DNA of 64,000 nt, taken from positions 60,302 to 124,301 of the forward strand of contig CAZWIZ010000003.1 of NCBI GenBank assembly GCA_964634385.1. Reading direction: 5' to 3'. Positions 1 to 9,191 of this stretch are shown here, one piece after another (within the stretch, counting starts at the first letter, position 1; each line of letters opens with the position of its first letter). The DNA comes from JAFGXW01 sp964634385. GTDB taxonomy: Bacteria; Bacillota_I; Bacilli_A; Izemoplasmatales; Izemoplasmataceae. Under the pieces are notes generated by a model, which had not been told where the DNA came from, did no database searches, and worked only from the letters and a program-made list of their open reading frames with translations. A program made the translations under genes and the position numbers.

Positions 1-351
1 CAAATCATTCCATAATATATCATTTGCTTGTTTAAAAATATATCCATTTGCTGTATCAACCACATCTGTAGAAGTTAATCCATAATGAACCCATTTCTTT
101 TCTTCACCTAAATATTCACTAATATTTCTAGTAAAGGCGATAATATCGTGTCTTGTAGTCTGTTCTATCTCTTTTATTCTTTTTATAGTAAATTTAGCAT
201 TCTCTTTTATTTTTGTTACATCTTCCGTAGGGATTTTGCCTAATTTATTCCAAGCTTCCAAACTAAATAATTCCACTAACAAAAGTGAATTAAATTTATT
301 TTCTTCTGAATATAGATTAAACATTATTTCTCTACGATATCTCTCAATCAT
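1..351 (-). CDS. purB: Adenylosuccinate lyase, N-terminal 117 residues (runs off the window)
   Basis: Adenylosuccinate lyase cleaves SAICAR and adenylosuccinate in purine synthesis and makes AMP from the product of PurA. Translating the minus strand from the ATG at 351 gives an open frame to the window edge with the PurB N-terminal pattern MIERYRREIM, then TTRHDIIAFTRN (the conserved H-D of the family) and WVHYGLTSTDVVDTA, the first fumarase/aspartase-superfamily signature. The start overlaps the folD stop as ATGA, so the two genes are translationally coupled. The C-terminal part, with the flexible catalytic-serine loop, is outside the window. Its partner purA lies about 13 kb away in this window. 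Confidence 0.93.
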   Translation of the reverse strand, partial: MIERYRREIMFNLYSEENKFNSLLLVELFSLEAWNKLGKIPTEDVTKIKENAKFTIKRIKEIEQTTRHDIIAFTRNISEYLGEEKKWVHYGLTSTDVVDTANGYIFKQANDILWNDL

Positions 352-1199
352 TTTTCCATAATCCCTTTAAAACATTCTATTGTATTTTGTAACAAAGAAG
401 TTATTGTCATTGGTCCAACTCCACCAGGTACAGGTGTTATAAATGAAGCAATGTCTTTTAAATCATCAAAATCACAATCTCCAACTAATTTCCCATCTAC
501 TCTATTAACTCCAACATCAATAATTATTGCTCCAGGTTTAACCATATCTTTAGTAACTGTATGAGCTCTCCCTACTGCTGCAACAATAATATCAGCTTGT
601 AAACATTTTTCTTTTAAATTTCGTGTTCTAGAATGAGCAATTTGAATAGTGGCATGTTGACCCATCAAAAGCATAGCTACAGGTTTTCCCACTAAATTAC
701 TTCTACCAATAATTAAAGCGTCTTTTCCTTTTAATTCAATATTTTTACTCTTTAACATTGTCATAATACCTTTTGGTGTAGCCGGTAAAATACAAGGTCT
801 TCCTAAATGCATATAAGCAACATTTAATGGATGAAATCCATCAACATCTTTTTCTATTGAGATAGCATCAATAATTTTATCTTCGTTAATATGTTTGGGG
901 ATTGGTAATTGTACTAAAATACCATGAACTCCAGAATCTGCGTTTAATTCATTTATAATCTTTAACAACTCTTTTTCTGTAATATCTGATTCTTTTCTAA
1001 TAATAGTACTATCCATTCCCGCTTTAAGGCACGCTCTTTTCTTAGCTTTAACATAAGATTCACTAGCTGGATCATTTCCTACTAAAATAACTACAAGATG
1101 AGGAACTGTTCCATAAGTAGCTTTTAACTTTATAACTTCTTCTCTTACTTCTTCTCTAACCTCTTTTGATAATTCTTTTCCACTAATAATTTCTCCCAT
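348..1199 (-). CDS. folD: Bifunctional methylenetetrahydrofolate dehydrogenase / methenyltetrahydrofolate cyclohydrolase
   Basis: FolD interconverts 5,10-methylene-, 5,10-methenyl- and 10-formyl-tetrahydrofolate in the cytosol, giving formyl groups for purines and initiator Met-tRNA. The 283-residue length is normal for the family. The catalytic Tyr-Lys motif is at Y49-K53 (YVKAK), the QLPIP substrate loop at 97-101, the nucleotide-binding GRSNLVGKP at 165-173, and the C-terminal PVPGGVGPMT signature is intact. It forms an ATGA overlap with purB downstream. With fhs (4.3-5.9 kb, same strand) it can make formyl-THF from formate and reduce it onward. A TATGAT -10-like element lies about 40 bp upstream, with only a weak -35. 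Confidence 0.97.
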   Translation of the reverse strand: MGEIISGKELSKEVREEVREEVIKLKATYGTVPHLVVILVGNDPASESYVKAKKRACLKAGMDSTIIRKESDITEKELLKIINELNADSGVHGILVQLPIPKHINEDKIIDAISIEKDVDGFHPLNVAYMHLGRPCILPATPKGIMTMLKSKNIELKGKDALIIGRSNLVGKPVAMLLMGQHATIQIAHSRTRNLKEKCLQADIIVAAVGRAHTVTKDMVKPGAIIIDVGVNRVDGKLVGDCDFDDLKDIASFITPVPGGVGPMTITSLLQNTIECFKGIMEK

Positions 1200-1322
1200 A
1201 ATTTTTCTCCTTTTATTAAATATTCATTTCCTTTATCATAACACAATCTTTTTCTTATTTCGAACTACAATATTATATTTGATTTAAAGATTTTTATTAA
1301 ATGAAATATTAATTATGCTATT

Positions 1323-2813
1323 TTATAAATATAGTTTTCCATATTTTTCTTTTAAAAACTGAATATAATACTTTGGATTAAATTCTTCACCAGTTACTTC
1401 TAATAATAACTCTTTAGGTGTTTTACTACCTCCATATTGATGAATTTTATTTTTTAACCAACTATTAATCTTTTTAATCTCATTTGATTTCACAATTTTG
1501 TTAATATCAATCTCTTTTTTCATAGCGTAATAAAATTGTGCAGAATATGCGCTACCAAGCGCATATGTTGGAAAATACCCAAACATTCCAGCACTCCAAT
1601 GAACATCTTGTAAAACACCTTCTACATCATCTTTTGGCTTTATGCCGAGATATTCCACCATTTTCTTATTCCATATTTCAGGTAAATCTTTAACCTCTAC
1701 TTCTCCTGAAATTAGCATTTTTTCAATTTCATATCGTATCATTATATGTAATGAATATGTTAATTCATCCGCTTCAACTCTTACAAACGAAGCTTCAACT
1801 TTATTTACTCCCTTATAAAAATCATCAAGTGATACGTTTTTTAATTGCGTTGGAAATATTTCTAATAATTTAGGATAATGTGCTTCCCAAAACTCTTTGC
1901 TTCTTCCAATAATATTTTCATAAAACCGTGATTGTGATTCATGAATTCCCATTGATGTTCCACCATTTAAATATGTGTTATCCCATTTAGGAGCAATTTG
2001 TTGTTCATATGTTGCGTGTCCTAATTCGTGTATTGCGGCAAATATCGAAGAAAACATAAAGTTTTCTAAATATCTTGTTGTAAAACGAACATCTGTACTA
2101 TGAGTATTCCAAGTAAATGGGTGAACACTTTCTTTCATAAGCCCATTATCTCTATTAAAATCCATAACATCAATTAAATAATCCGCGAATTCTTTTTGTT
2201 TCTCCTTTGGATAAAAATCAGTAATAAAGTCATCATTTAGTTCTTTTCCACTATTTAATACGTCTTTTACAAATGGTACTAAATCTTTTTTTAATACCTC
2301 GAAAAAATAATCATATTCTTTCATTGACATTCCATCTTCATATTCATCTAAGAGAACATTATATGGATCATCATCAATTTCATAATAACTAATAAATTTT
2401 TTAATAAATTCAACTATTTTTTCTAAATTCCCTTGAAAAGATTTAAAATCATTAGTCTTTTTAGCGTCTTCCCATACTATTTGAGAAAGATTGATAAGTT
2501 TATTATATTCAACAAACTCGTCTTGAGGAATTTTTATTATTTTATCAAGATTCTTTTTAGCCTTTTTTATTTCTCTTTTAGTAGTTTCATCTAACTCATC
2601 CAATCTTTTAGCTAAGCCATATACCACTTCTTGATATTCTTTACTTGTTTGTAGTTGAAATAGTTCTCCACTTATTACACCCAGCATTTCAGCTCTTCTT
2701 GTAAAAGCCCCTCTTGGAGCTTCGGTATTTGAATCCCATCCAATAACTCTTAATACATATTCGTATGCTTTTTGTTTCATAAGTATTTCTCTAAATTTTT
2801 CAATCGGTTCCAT
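1323..2813 (-). CDS. M32-family metallocarboxypeptidase (carboxypeptidase Taq type)
   Basis: M32 enzymes are zinc carboxypeptidases that trim peptides from the C-terminus, usually in the cytosol. The zinc motif HELGH is at residues 262-266 and the third ligand Glu lies in HESQSRFYEN (E292). The M32 signatures HPFT (231-234) and DVRFTT (241-246) are both present. At 496 residues it is full length for the family, with no signal peptide. It sits downstream of the PadR/DUF4097 genes with a 52-bp gap. That gap holds its own extended -10 (TGGTATAAT on the minus strand, around 2833-2841) and an AAGGAGTGAT ribosome site, so it probably has its own transcript. Its physiological peptide substrates cannot be told from sequence. 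Confidence 0.93.
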   Translation of the reverse strand: MEPIEKFREILMKQKAYEYVLRVIGWDSNTEAPRGAFTRRAEMLGVISGELFQLQTSKEYQEVVYGLAKRLDELDETTKREIKKAKKNLDKIIKIPQDEFVEYNKLINLSQIVWEDAKKTNDFKSFQGNLEKIVEFIKKFISYYEIDDDPYNVLLDEYEDGMSMKEYDYFFEVLKKDLVPFVKDVLNSGKELNDDFITDFYPKEKQKEFADYLIDVMDFNRDNGLMKESVHPFTWNTHSTDVRFTTRYLENFMFSSIFAAIHELGHATYEQQIAPKWDNTYLNGGTSMGIHESQSRFYENIIGRSKEFWEAHYPKLLEIFPTQLKNVSLDDFYKGVNKVEASFVRVEADELTYSLHIMIRYEIEKMLISGEVEVKDLPEIWNKKMVEYLGIKPKDDVEGVLQDVHWSAGMFGYFPTYALGSAYSAQFYYAMKKEIDINKIVKSNEIKKINSWLKNKIHQYGGSKTPKELLLEVTGEEFNPKYYIQFLKEKYGKLYL

Positions 2814-2865
2814 TATATCACTCCTTCAAGTCATTATACCATTAAATTGTCAGTGCATAATACAG

Positions 2866-3852
2866 TTAAATTATTTTTATATTCCCTGATAATGTTTTTT
2901 TCTTTATTATCACAATTTCTCTACTGGAATCAGCATTTTTAATATTAAGATCTCCATTTACCGTATTAATTGATAATTCAGCAGGATAAAATTCTTCTCC
3001 ATTCAAATCGCCGTTTACTGTCACAAATGTTCCTTGTCCACATTGTACATTATTTAATTCAACATCTCCACTTACCGTATTGAAATACATTAATCCTTGA
3101 GTATAGATATTTTTCATTACTAAATCTCCACTCACTAGGAAAGTCTCAGATTCATTTATCGTTATTGATGCCATTTCTATATCTCCACTTACTGTCGACA
3201 TGTTAGAAACTTTTAATTTAAGATTTGACCCCTTAATATCTCCACTAACTGTCTTACATATAAATTCATTTACCTCTATTCCATTAATTTTAATATTTCC
3301 TGAAACAGTTTTGTGAAAATAATTGTTGATTTTAATATGGCCAGGTACTAAAATTAAAAAATTTGCACTTTTAGATGAAAATCTTACAATCTTTTTCTCT
3401 ATCTTTTTCTTTATCAATAATTTTCCTTCGTTAATTTCAATTGTATAATCGTTTATTTGTTTAACTTTATTTTCAAAAATTTGAATACTTTCTCCTTTAT
3501 ATGTCTTTAAACTAATATCATCACTTACAAGATTAATCTCGATGGAAATTTTATCTTGAATATCTGAAAAAGACTTAACTAGGTTAAAATCTTCTTCTTT
3601 TTCGTCTACAAAAGAGATATTTTCGTCAAATGTTATAGTTTCTTTTTCGTTTGATATTTCTATATCTTCTAATAAATCTTTTGCTAGTTTTTTTGGATTT
3701 CCAAACTTTTTCTCTAATTCTTCGTCGTTTAGTCCCTCTTTTCTTGCAGTATCAATCATTTCCTCGTGATCTCTTAAAATTTCCATTATATCTTTTTCAT
3801 TAATCTTTAGATTTTTCAATTCGTTTTCTAAATCTATTAAAAATTTGTTCAT
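2866..3852 (-). CDS. HAAS (DUF1700) / DUF4097 beta-strand repeat protein
   Basis: Residues 1-65 form a HAAS/DUF1700-type helical domain (LIDLENELKNLKINEKD, then FGNPKKLAKDLLEDI). This domain is common in proteins encoded beside PadR regulators. From about residue 95 to the end there are short beta-strand repeats carrying VSGDI/VNGDL turns, the DUF4097 pattern thought to fold as a right-handed beta-helix. No transmembrane helix or signal peptide is visible, so it is probably cytosolic. Its ATG at 3852 has a strong AAAGGAGG site and overlaps the 3' end of padR by 53 bp, so the pair is one transcript. The family's biochemical role is not known. Confidence 0.85.
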   Translation of the reverse strand: MNKFLIDLENELKNLKINEKDIMEILRDHEEMIDTARKEGLNDEELEKKFGNPKKLAKDLLEDIEISNEKETITFDENISFVDEKEEDFNLVKSFSDIQDKISIEINLVSDDISLKTYKGESIQIFENKVKQINDYTIEINEGKLLIKKKIEKKIVRFSSKSANFLILVPGHIKINNYFHKTVSGNIKINGIEVNEFICKTVSGDIKGSNLKLKVSNMSTVSGDIEMASITINESETFLVSGDLVMKNIYTQGLMYFNTVSGDVELNNVQCGQGTFVTVNGDLNGEEFYPAELSINTVNGDLNIKNADSSREIVIIKKKTLSGNIKII

Positions 3853-4171
3853 TCTTTTTTCCTCCTTTATTTAATATTTCATATACTCCACCAATAAACT
3901 GATCCCATGAATTTCTTAATTCAAAATAATGATTAAATCCTTTTTCTGTAACCTTATAATACTTTCTTGGAGGCCCGAGATCTGATTCTACTAAATAAGT
4001 TGTAAAGTATTTTTCTTTGGTTAAACGTCTTAGAATGGGGTAAATTGTATTCTCGTTCACGTCTATGTATTCAGATATATTATTTATAATTTTATATCCA
4101 TACATGTCTTCCATAACAAGTTCAGATAAAACACAAAGCTCAACTATTCCTCTTTTAAATTGTGCATTCAT
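3800..4171 (-). CDS. PadR-family transcriptional regulator
   Basis: PadR proteins are dimeric winged-helix repressors, often autoregulated and responding to small hydrophobic ligands or envelope stress. The 123-residue product has the PadR wing-helix core: FKRGIVELCVLSELVMEDMYGYKI, then NENTIYPILRRL (recognition helix) and GPPRKYYKVTEKG (wing). I chose the ATG at 4171 because AGGAGGTAATATT precedes it; an in-frame ATG further upstream has no ribosome site. The gene runs into the HAAS/DUF4097 gene with a 53-bp overlap, the usual PadR-target pairing. A likely self-operator is given as a separate feature. Confidence 0.92.
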   Translation of the reverse strand: MNAQFKRGIVELCVLSELVMEDMYGYKIINNISEYIDVNENTIYPILRRLTKEKYFTTYLVESDLGPPRKYYKVTEKGFNHYFELRNSWDQFIGGVYEILNKGGKKNEQIFNRFRKRIEKSKD

Positions 4172-4190
4172 AATATTACCTCCTGTCTCC

Positions 4191-4222
4191 ATCATAGCAC
4201 AGTACCGTGCGCAGCACAATAC
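4191..4222 (-). promoter_or_regulatory. padR promoter with overlapping dyad (candidate PadR operator)
   Basis: On the minus strand TTGTGC (-35, 4214-4219) and TATGAT (-10, 4191-4196) are separated by 17 bp. An imperfect inverted repeat, GTATTGTGC-TGC-GCACGGTAC (4202-4222, 7 of 9 pairs), covers the -35 and spacer, where a repressor would block RNA polymerase. The predicted transcript start would fall almost on the ribosome site, so the leader would be very short. Autoregulation by PadR is inferred from the family, not shown. Confidence 0.45.
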
Positions 4223-4230
4223 CTAGATAA

Positions 4231-4254
4231 AAAAAAGGACAAACGTCCTTTTTT
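4231..4254 (-). terminator. Intrinsic terminator of fhs
   Basis: A 10-bp perfect stem (AAAAAAGGAC / GTCCTTTTTT) with a 4-nt loop ends at the fhs stop codon and is followed on the minus strand by a U-rich run. Confidence 0.85.
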
Positions 4255-5926
4255 AGAATAATCCTTGTGCATTTCCATCTTCATCAACATCCATTGCTAA
4301 TGCTGATGGTACTTTTGGTAATCCAGGCATCGTCATTACACTTCCTGTTAATGCAACAATAAATCCTGCTCCAATTGATGGTCTTAATTCTTTAACTGTT
4401 ATTGTAAAATTTTCTGGTCTTCCTAATAATTTAGGATTATCACTTAAACTATATTGTGTTTTTGCCATACAAACATCTAGGTTGTCCCATCCAAGACGTT
4501 TAAATCTTCTAAGTTGGATTTTCGCAGCTGATGTGTATTCAACATTTTTAGCACCATATATTTTTGTACATACTTTTTCAATTTTTTCTTTTAAAGTATC
4601 TTCTACATTATAAGTTCTTTCAAAATTATTAGGTTTAGTATTAATTTCTTTAATAACTTTATGAGCAAGATCAACTGCTCCTTCTCCACCTTTTGCCCAA
4701 ACTTCACTTAATGAATATGGATGATTATGAGATTTTAAATAATCTTCCAAAGCCTTTGTTTCAGCTGGTGTATCATTAACAAAACTATTTATAGCAACAA
4801 CATAAGGGATTTTATAACCTTTAATTGATTCAATATGTTTTTCCAAGTTAGGAAGTCCTAAAAGTAATGCTTCGATATTTTCTTCTCCTAATTCTTTTTT
4901 ATTTACTCCACCATGCATTTTAAGTGCTCTTATTGTAGCAACAATAACAACAGCAGCAGGAGTAAATCCAGCTTGAGATGTTTTAATATCTAAGAATTTT
5001 TGAGCTCCTAAATCAGCTCCAAATCCAGCTTCAGTAATAACATAATCAGCTAATTTTCTACCCATATTAGTAGCAATAATACTATTACAACCATGAGCGA
5101 TATTAGCAAATGGTCCACCATGGATTAAAGCTGGTGTATTTTCTAATGTTTGAACTAAATTTGGCTTTACAGCATCTTTTAGAATTAAAGCTATTGCTCC
5201 TTCAACTTTTAAATCACCAACAGTTACCGGTTTTCTATCATATGTATATCCAATAACAATTCTTCTTACTCTTACTTTCAAATCATTTAAATCTGACGCT
5301 AAACATAATACAGCCATTATTTCTGAGGCAACACTAATATTGAATCCATCTTGTCTTGGCATAGAATTTCCAATACCACCAAGTCCAATTACAATATCAC
5401 GAAGAGCTCTATCATTCATATCAATCGCTCTTTTCCAACTAATTCTTCGAGGATCAATATTTAAGACGTTTCCTTGATGAATGTGATTATCGATAATAGC
5501 ACTTATTGCGTTATTCGCTGTTGTGATAGCGTGAATGTCTCCCGTAAAGTGAAGATTAATATCTTCCATTGGAACAACTTGGCTGTATCCTCCACCTGCA
5601 GCTCCTCCTTTAATCCCCATAACAGGTCCAAAAGACGGTTCTCTTAAAGCAATGATAGCTTTTTCTCCTATTTTAGTAAAAGCTTGCCCTAACCCTACAG
5701 TTGTAGTTGATTTACCTTCACCTGCTGGTGTAGGCGTAATCGCAGTAACTAAAATAACTTTTCCGTTCTCAACATCTTTAAGTTTTTTCATAACACTTAA
5801 ATCAATCTTAGCTTTATAATTACCATAAAGTTCTAAATCATCATTTTCTAGCCCTAATTTAGCACCAATATTAATTATTTTGTCCATTTTAGCTGCTTGA
5901 GCAATTTTTAAATCCATATTTTCCAT
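4253..5926 (-). CDS. fhs: Formate--tetrahydrofolate ligase
   Basis: Fhs makes 10-formyl-THF from formate, THF and ATP and feeds one-carbon units to purine and initiator tRNA synthesis. The P-loop TPAGEGKS is at residues 66-73, and the family blocks FTGDIHAI and NIAHGCNSI are present. Length is about 557 residues, as usual. The ATG at 5926 has GGAGGTATTTAT just upstream; the longer reading from a GTG at 5959 lacks a ribosome site. A minus-strand TTGATT ... TAAAAA pair around 5965-5990 is a plausible promoter. The gene is divergent from the aromatic cluster. Presence of fhs and folD means formate can be used as a one-carbon donor. Confidence 0.97.
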   Translation of the reverse strand: MENMDLKIAQAAKMDKIINIGAKLGLENDDLELYGNYKAKIDLSVMKKLKDVENGKVILVTAITPTPAGEGKSTTTVGLGQAFTKIGEKAIIALREPSFGPVMGIKGGAAGGGYSQVVPMEDINLHFTGDIHAITTANNAISAIIDNHIHQGNVLNIDPRRISWKRAIDMNDRALRDIVIGLGGIGNSMPRQDGFNISVASEIMAVLCLASDLNDLKVRVRRIVIGYTYDRKPVTVGDLKVEGAIALILKDAVKPNLVQTLENTPALIHGGPFANIAHGCNSIIATNMGRKLADYVITEAGFGADLGAQKFLDIKTSQAGFTPAAVVIVATIRALKMHGGVNKKELGEENIEALLLGLPNLEKHIESIKGYKIPYVVAINSFVNDTPAETKALEDYLKSHNHPYSLSEVWAKGGEGAVDLAHKVIKEINTKPNNFERTYNVEDTLKEKIEKVCTKIYGAKNVEYTSAAKIQLRRFKRLGWDNLDVCMAKTQYSLSDNPKLLGRPENFTITVKELRPSIGAGFIVALTGSVMTMPGLPKVPSALAMDVDEDGNAQGLF

Positions 5927-5998
5927 ATAAATACCTCCAATAGTTTTTATACATACCATATTATTTTTACATAATTATCCTTAAAAATCAATAGTAAC

Positions 5999-6015
5999 TT
6001 GTAAAACGCTTACAA
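5999..6015. promoter_or_regulatory. Dyad in the fhs/tyrA divergent spacer (possible LacI/CcpA-type operator)
   Basis: TTGTAA-AACGC-TTACAA is a 17-bp inverted repeat between divergent fhs and tyrA. It resembles a catabolite-responsive element (TGTAAnCGnTTACA) but has one extra base in the centre, so CcpA recognition is uncertain. It lies upstream of the proposed fhs -35 and about 30 bp upstream of a TATAAT (6047-6052) that could be the tyrA -10. Confidence 0.3.
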
Positions 6016-6080
6016 ATTTATTACTACTATTATATCAATTATATAGTATAATGAATACATACTAAAAATTGGGTGATATT

Positions 6081-6914
6081 ATGAATATAGGAATAGTAGG
6101 AGTCGGCTTAATAGGAGGCTCATACGCTAAAAGTCTAAAAAGATTTGGATATACAATTTATGGAATAGATGTTAACCAAAAAACAATAGATTATGCTTTA
6201 AAACATAATGTTATTGATTTTGGAGAGACAAGTCCAACCAACATCTTAAAAAAATTAGATGTTGTTTTCTTGTGCTTATATCCTGATGATACAATCAATT
6301 TTGTTCATAAAAATATTAATAATTTCAAACGCGGCTCTATTATCTCTGATGTGGTAGGTGTGAAAAGGCAATTAATTGATGCCTTTGATATTTATCAAAA
6401 TGATGATATAGAATTCGTTTTTGCTCATCCTATTGCCGGAAGAGAAACAAGTGGTATCCAGCATTCTGATCCAGCAATTTTAAAAGGTACCAACTTTGTT
6501 ATTACACCTACGAAATATAACAGTGAAGAAGCTATTAATGTTATTACTATTTTAGCTAAACAAATGGGATTTGCTTCAGTGACGCAAATTTCTGATGTTG
6601 ATCATGATAAAATTATTGCTTTTACATCTCAATTAACTCACGCAATTGCTTTATCTTTAGTTAACAGTGATGATGAAAAATATAATACTTCATTATTTAT
6701 TGGAGATTCATATAAGGATTTAACAAGAATAGCACGAATCAATGATGATTTATGGTCTGAACTTTTTATTAAAAACAGTTATTTTTTATTAGATCGTATT
6801 AATAAATTTGAAAGAGAATTAGATATTTTAAAAACTGCTATCAAAGCAAAAGATAGAGAAACTCTTCGTAGTTTAATGCAATCTGCAACTGAGAAACGAG
6901 GAAAAATAAAATGA
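6081..6914 (+). CDS. tyrA: Prephenate dehydrogenase
   Basis: TyrA oxidises and decarboxylates prephenate to 4-hydroxyphenylpyruvate with NAD(P), the committed step to tyrosine. The N-terminus is a Rossmann motif GVGLIG (residues 7-12). FAHPIAGRE and the helix SQLTHAIALSLV, with its conserved His, follow. The ATG at 6081 has GGGTGAT five bases upstream; an in-frame TTG 12 bp earlier overlaps that site and is rejected. It is the first gene of the aro cluster and ends in an ATGA overlap with aroA. No ACT or chorismate mutase domain is fused to it; the mutase is a separate gene in the same cluster. Confidence 0.93.
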   Translation: MNIGIVGVGLIGGSYAKSLKRFGYTIYGIDVNQKTIDYALKHNVIDFGETSPTNILKKLDVVFLCLYPDDTINFVHKNINNFKRGSIISDVVGVKRQLIDAFDIYQNDDIEFVFAHPIAGRETSGIQHSDPAILKGTNFVITPTKYNSEEAINVITILAKQMGFASVTQISDVDHDKIIAFTSQLTHAIALSLVNSDDEKYNTSLFIGDSYKDLTRIARINDDLWSELFIKNSYFLLDRINKFERELDILKTAIKAKDRETLRSLMQSATEKRGKIK

Positions 6915-8188
6915 GTGACGCCCAAGTTATCAAGCTATTCCCCAGTAATTTAAATGGAAAAATAAAATCTCCTCCATCTAAAAGTTTAAGCCATAGAGCT
7001 TTAATTTGCGCAAGTCTTTCAAAAGGTAAAAGTATAATTAAAAATATAAGTTATTCTGATGATATTCTCGCAACGATCAACGCTCTTAAACTGTTAGGAG
7101 CAAAATTTGAGAAATTTAAGAATAATATAACTGTAACTGGAATAAAAAAAATAAGACAACCCTTAATACATATTGATTGTAAAGAATCTGGATCAACATT
7201 AAGATTTTTAATCCCACTTTTTTCATTATCAAATAAAACTACAATTTTTACTGGATCATCTTCACTTATAAATAGACCTCTTTCCATCTACCAAACAATC
7301 TTTAAAAAAGATAACAATATCTTTGAAATAAATAATGATAAGGTAATGATAAATGGCTCAATAAAAGCGAGAGAATATTATTTAAAAGGTAACGTAAGTT
7401 CTCAATTTTTTACTGGATTAATGTTTGCCTTACCTCTGTTAGAAGAAGATTCAACAATCTATATTGATGGGGTTTTAGAATCTAAATCCTATATTGATTT
7501 AACTATTTCTGTATTAGAAGAATTTGGCGTTAAGATATTAGAGCTAGAAAACGGCTATTTTATTGAAGGATCTCAAACATATATCCCCGCAACCTATACA
7601 ATTGAAGGCGATTACTCACAAGCTGCTTTCCCATTAGTTGGCGGTGTTTTAAGTGGTTTAGTTACTGTCTCTGATTTATATCCAACTTCAAAACAAGGAG
7701 ACAAAATAATAATTGAATATCTTAAACAAATGAAAAGTAAAATCATATATATGGAAAATGGCTTTATTGCTGAGTTTTCTAAAACATCTGGGACTACTAT
7801 TGATCTTCTTGATTGCCCTGATTTAGGACCGATTATCACACTGCTTGCTTGTTTAAGTGATGGAGAATCAAAAATAATAAATATATCTAGACTTAGAATA
7901 AAAGAATCTGACAGAGTCTTTTCTATTGTTTCTACATTAAAAGCATTAGGTGCCAATATTATAACTACAGATTCGAAAATAGTAATAAAAGGTAAATCAA
8001 TTTTAAAAGGTGGCGTAACTGTTGATTCATTTAATGATCACCGAATCGCAATGATGCTCAGTATTGCGGCTTTGAGATGTGAAAATCCAATTATATTAAC
8101 AAACGCAAACGCAATAACTAAGTCATATCCCAACTTTTTTGAAGATTATAAATCACTTGGAGGAAAACTAAAAATAATAAAGGATTGA
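6911..8188 (+). CDS. aroA: 3-phosphoshikimate 1-carboxyvinyltransferase (EPSP synthase)
   Basis: AroA joins phosphoenolpyruvate to shikimate-3-phosphate, step six of the shikimate pathway. PPSKSLSHRA at residues 21-30 holds the substrate-binding Lys-Ser pair. ESGSTLRFLIPL is the PEP-loop region, more divergent than the textbook LGNAGTA form. The distal RLRIKESDR and DSFNDHRIAM signatures are intact. At 425 residues it is full length. The start overlaps the tyrA stop (ATGA) and aroB follows after 4 bp, so tyrA-aroA-aroB are a tight transcriptional unit. Confidence 0.96.
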   Translation: MSDAQVIKLFPSNLNGKIKSPPSKSLSHRALICASLSKGKSIIKNISYSDDILATINALKLLGAKFEKFKNNITVTGIKKIRQPLIHIDCKESGSTLRFLIPLFSLSNKTTIFTGSSSLINRPLSIYQTIFKKDNNIFEINNDKVMINGSIKAREYYLKGNVSSQFFTGLMFALPLLEEDSTIYIDGVLESKSYIDLTISVLEEFGVKILELENGYFIEGSQTYIPATYTIEGDYSQAAFPLVGGVLSGLVTVSDLYPTSKQGDKIIIEYLKQMKSKIIYMENGFIAEFSKTSGTTIDLLDCPDLGPIITLLACLSDGESKIINISRLRIKESDRVFSIVSTLKALGANIITTDSKIVIKGKSILKGGVTVDSFNDHRIAMMLSIAALRCENPIILTNANAITKSYPNFFEDYKSLGGKLKIIKD

Positions 8189-8192
8189 TAAT

Positions 8193-9191
8193 ATGATAAA
8201 AATTAATATTCCAATTAAAGATGCTTCGTATAATGTTTATATAAATCATGGACTTCTTTTTAATTTATCTAGTTATATTGACTTAAATAGAGAAATAGTT
8301 ATTATTACAGATGATTTTATTCCGAAAATATATCTAAATACCATAAAGAAGAAAATGAGTAACTCGAGGGTATTTGAAGTCCCCCATGGTGAAAAATCAA
8401 AATCAATGGAGACGGCTTATTCTATTCTTGATAAAATGGTAAATTATAAAATAACAAGAAATTGTCTAATTATAGCATTAGGTGGTGGAGTAATAGGTGA
8501 TTTATCCGGATTTATAGCTAGTATTTATATGAGAGGTGTCGATTTTATTCAAATCCCTACAACACTACTATCACAAATTGATAGTAGTGTTGGTGGTAAA
8601 GTTGGTATAAATTCCTCAAATATGAAAAACGCTATTGGTTCTTTTTACCAGCCTAAAATGGTTTTAATTGATCCTGACACTTTAACTACTTTATCAAAAA
8701 AAGAATTTAGTAATGGTATCGCTGAAATGATTAAATATGGAATGATTTCCGATAAAACACTGTTTATTAATTTATTAGAAAATAATTTGTTAACAAATAT
8801 TGAAAAATATATTGAGAAATGTATCATTATTAAAAAAAGTTTTGTAGTAGACGATGTCTTTGATAAAGGAAAAAGACAAGCTCTTAATTTCGGTCATACA
8901 ATTGGCCACGCAATTGAAAAGCACTCTAATTATTCTCTTTTACACGGTGAAGCTATTTCAATTGGAATGGTATTAATGTCGAAGAATTATATTTATCACG
9001 ATGATTTAATTAAAGTTCTAAAAAAATATAATCTTCCAATTAAATATGAATATGATAAAACTGAAATACTTGAATATATAAAAACAGATAAAAAAGCAAC
9101 TATAAATTCAATAAATATTGTTCTTGTAGAAAAAATAGGTTCAAGTATAATAAAAAATATTGAATTTGAAGAAATAGAAAAGTATTTGTAG
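8193..9191 (+). CDS. aroB: 3-dehydroquinate synthase
   Basis: AroB converts DAHP to 3-dehydroquinate, step two of the shikimate pathway, using NAD and a divalent metal. The NAD-binding GGGVIGDLSGF is at about residues 97-107, IPTTLLSQIDSSVGGKVGIN follows with the active-site Lys, and the metal-binding histidines sit in LNFGHTIGHAIE and LLHGEAIS. The 332-residue product is slightly short for the family, with nothing missing in the core. It is the last gene before a 199-bp structured spacer that splits the aro cluster into two halves. Confidence 0.96.
   Translation: MIKINIPIKDASYNVYINHGLLFNLSSYIDLNREIVIITDDFIPKIYLNTIKKKMSNSRVFEVPHGEKSKSMETAYSILDKMVNYKITRNCLIIALGGGVIGDLSGFIASIYMRGVDFIQIPTTLLSQIDSSVGGKVGINSSNMKNAIGSFYQPKMVLIDPDTLTTLSKKEFSNGIAEMIKYGMISDKTLFINLLENNLLTNIEKYIEKCIIIKKSFVVDDVFDKGKRQALNFGHTIGHAIEKHSNYSLLHGEAISIGMVLMSKNYIYHDDLIKVLKKYNLPIKYEYDKTEILEYIKTDKKATINSINIVLVEKIGSSIIKNIEFEEIEKYL

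Noticed and set aside
7051..7956. Two open frames on the minus strand within aroA
   Set aside because: They are antisense to a fully conserved EPSP synthase, have no ribosome site and read as low-complexity hydrophobic sequence.
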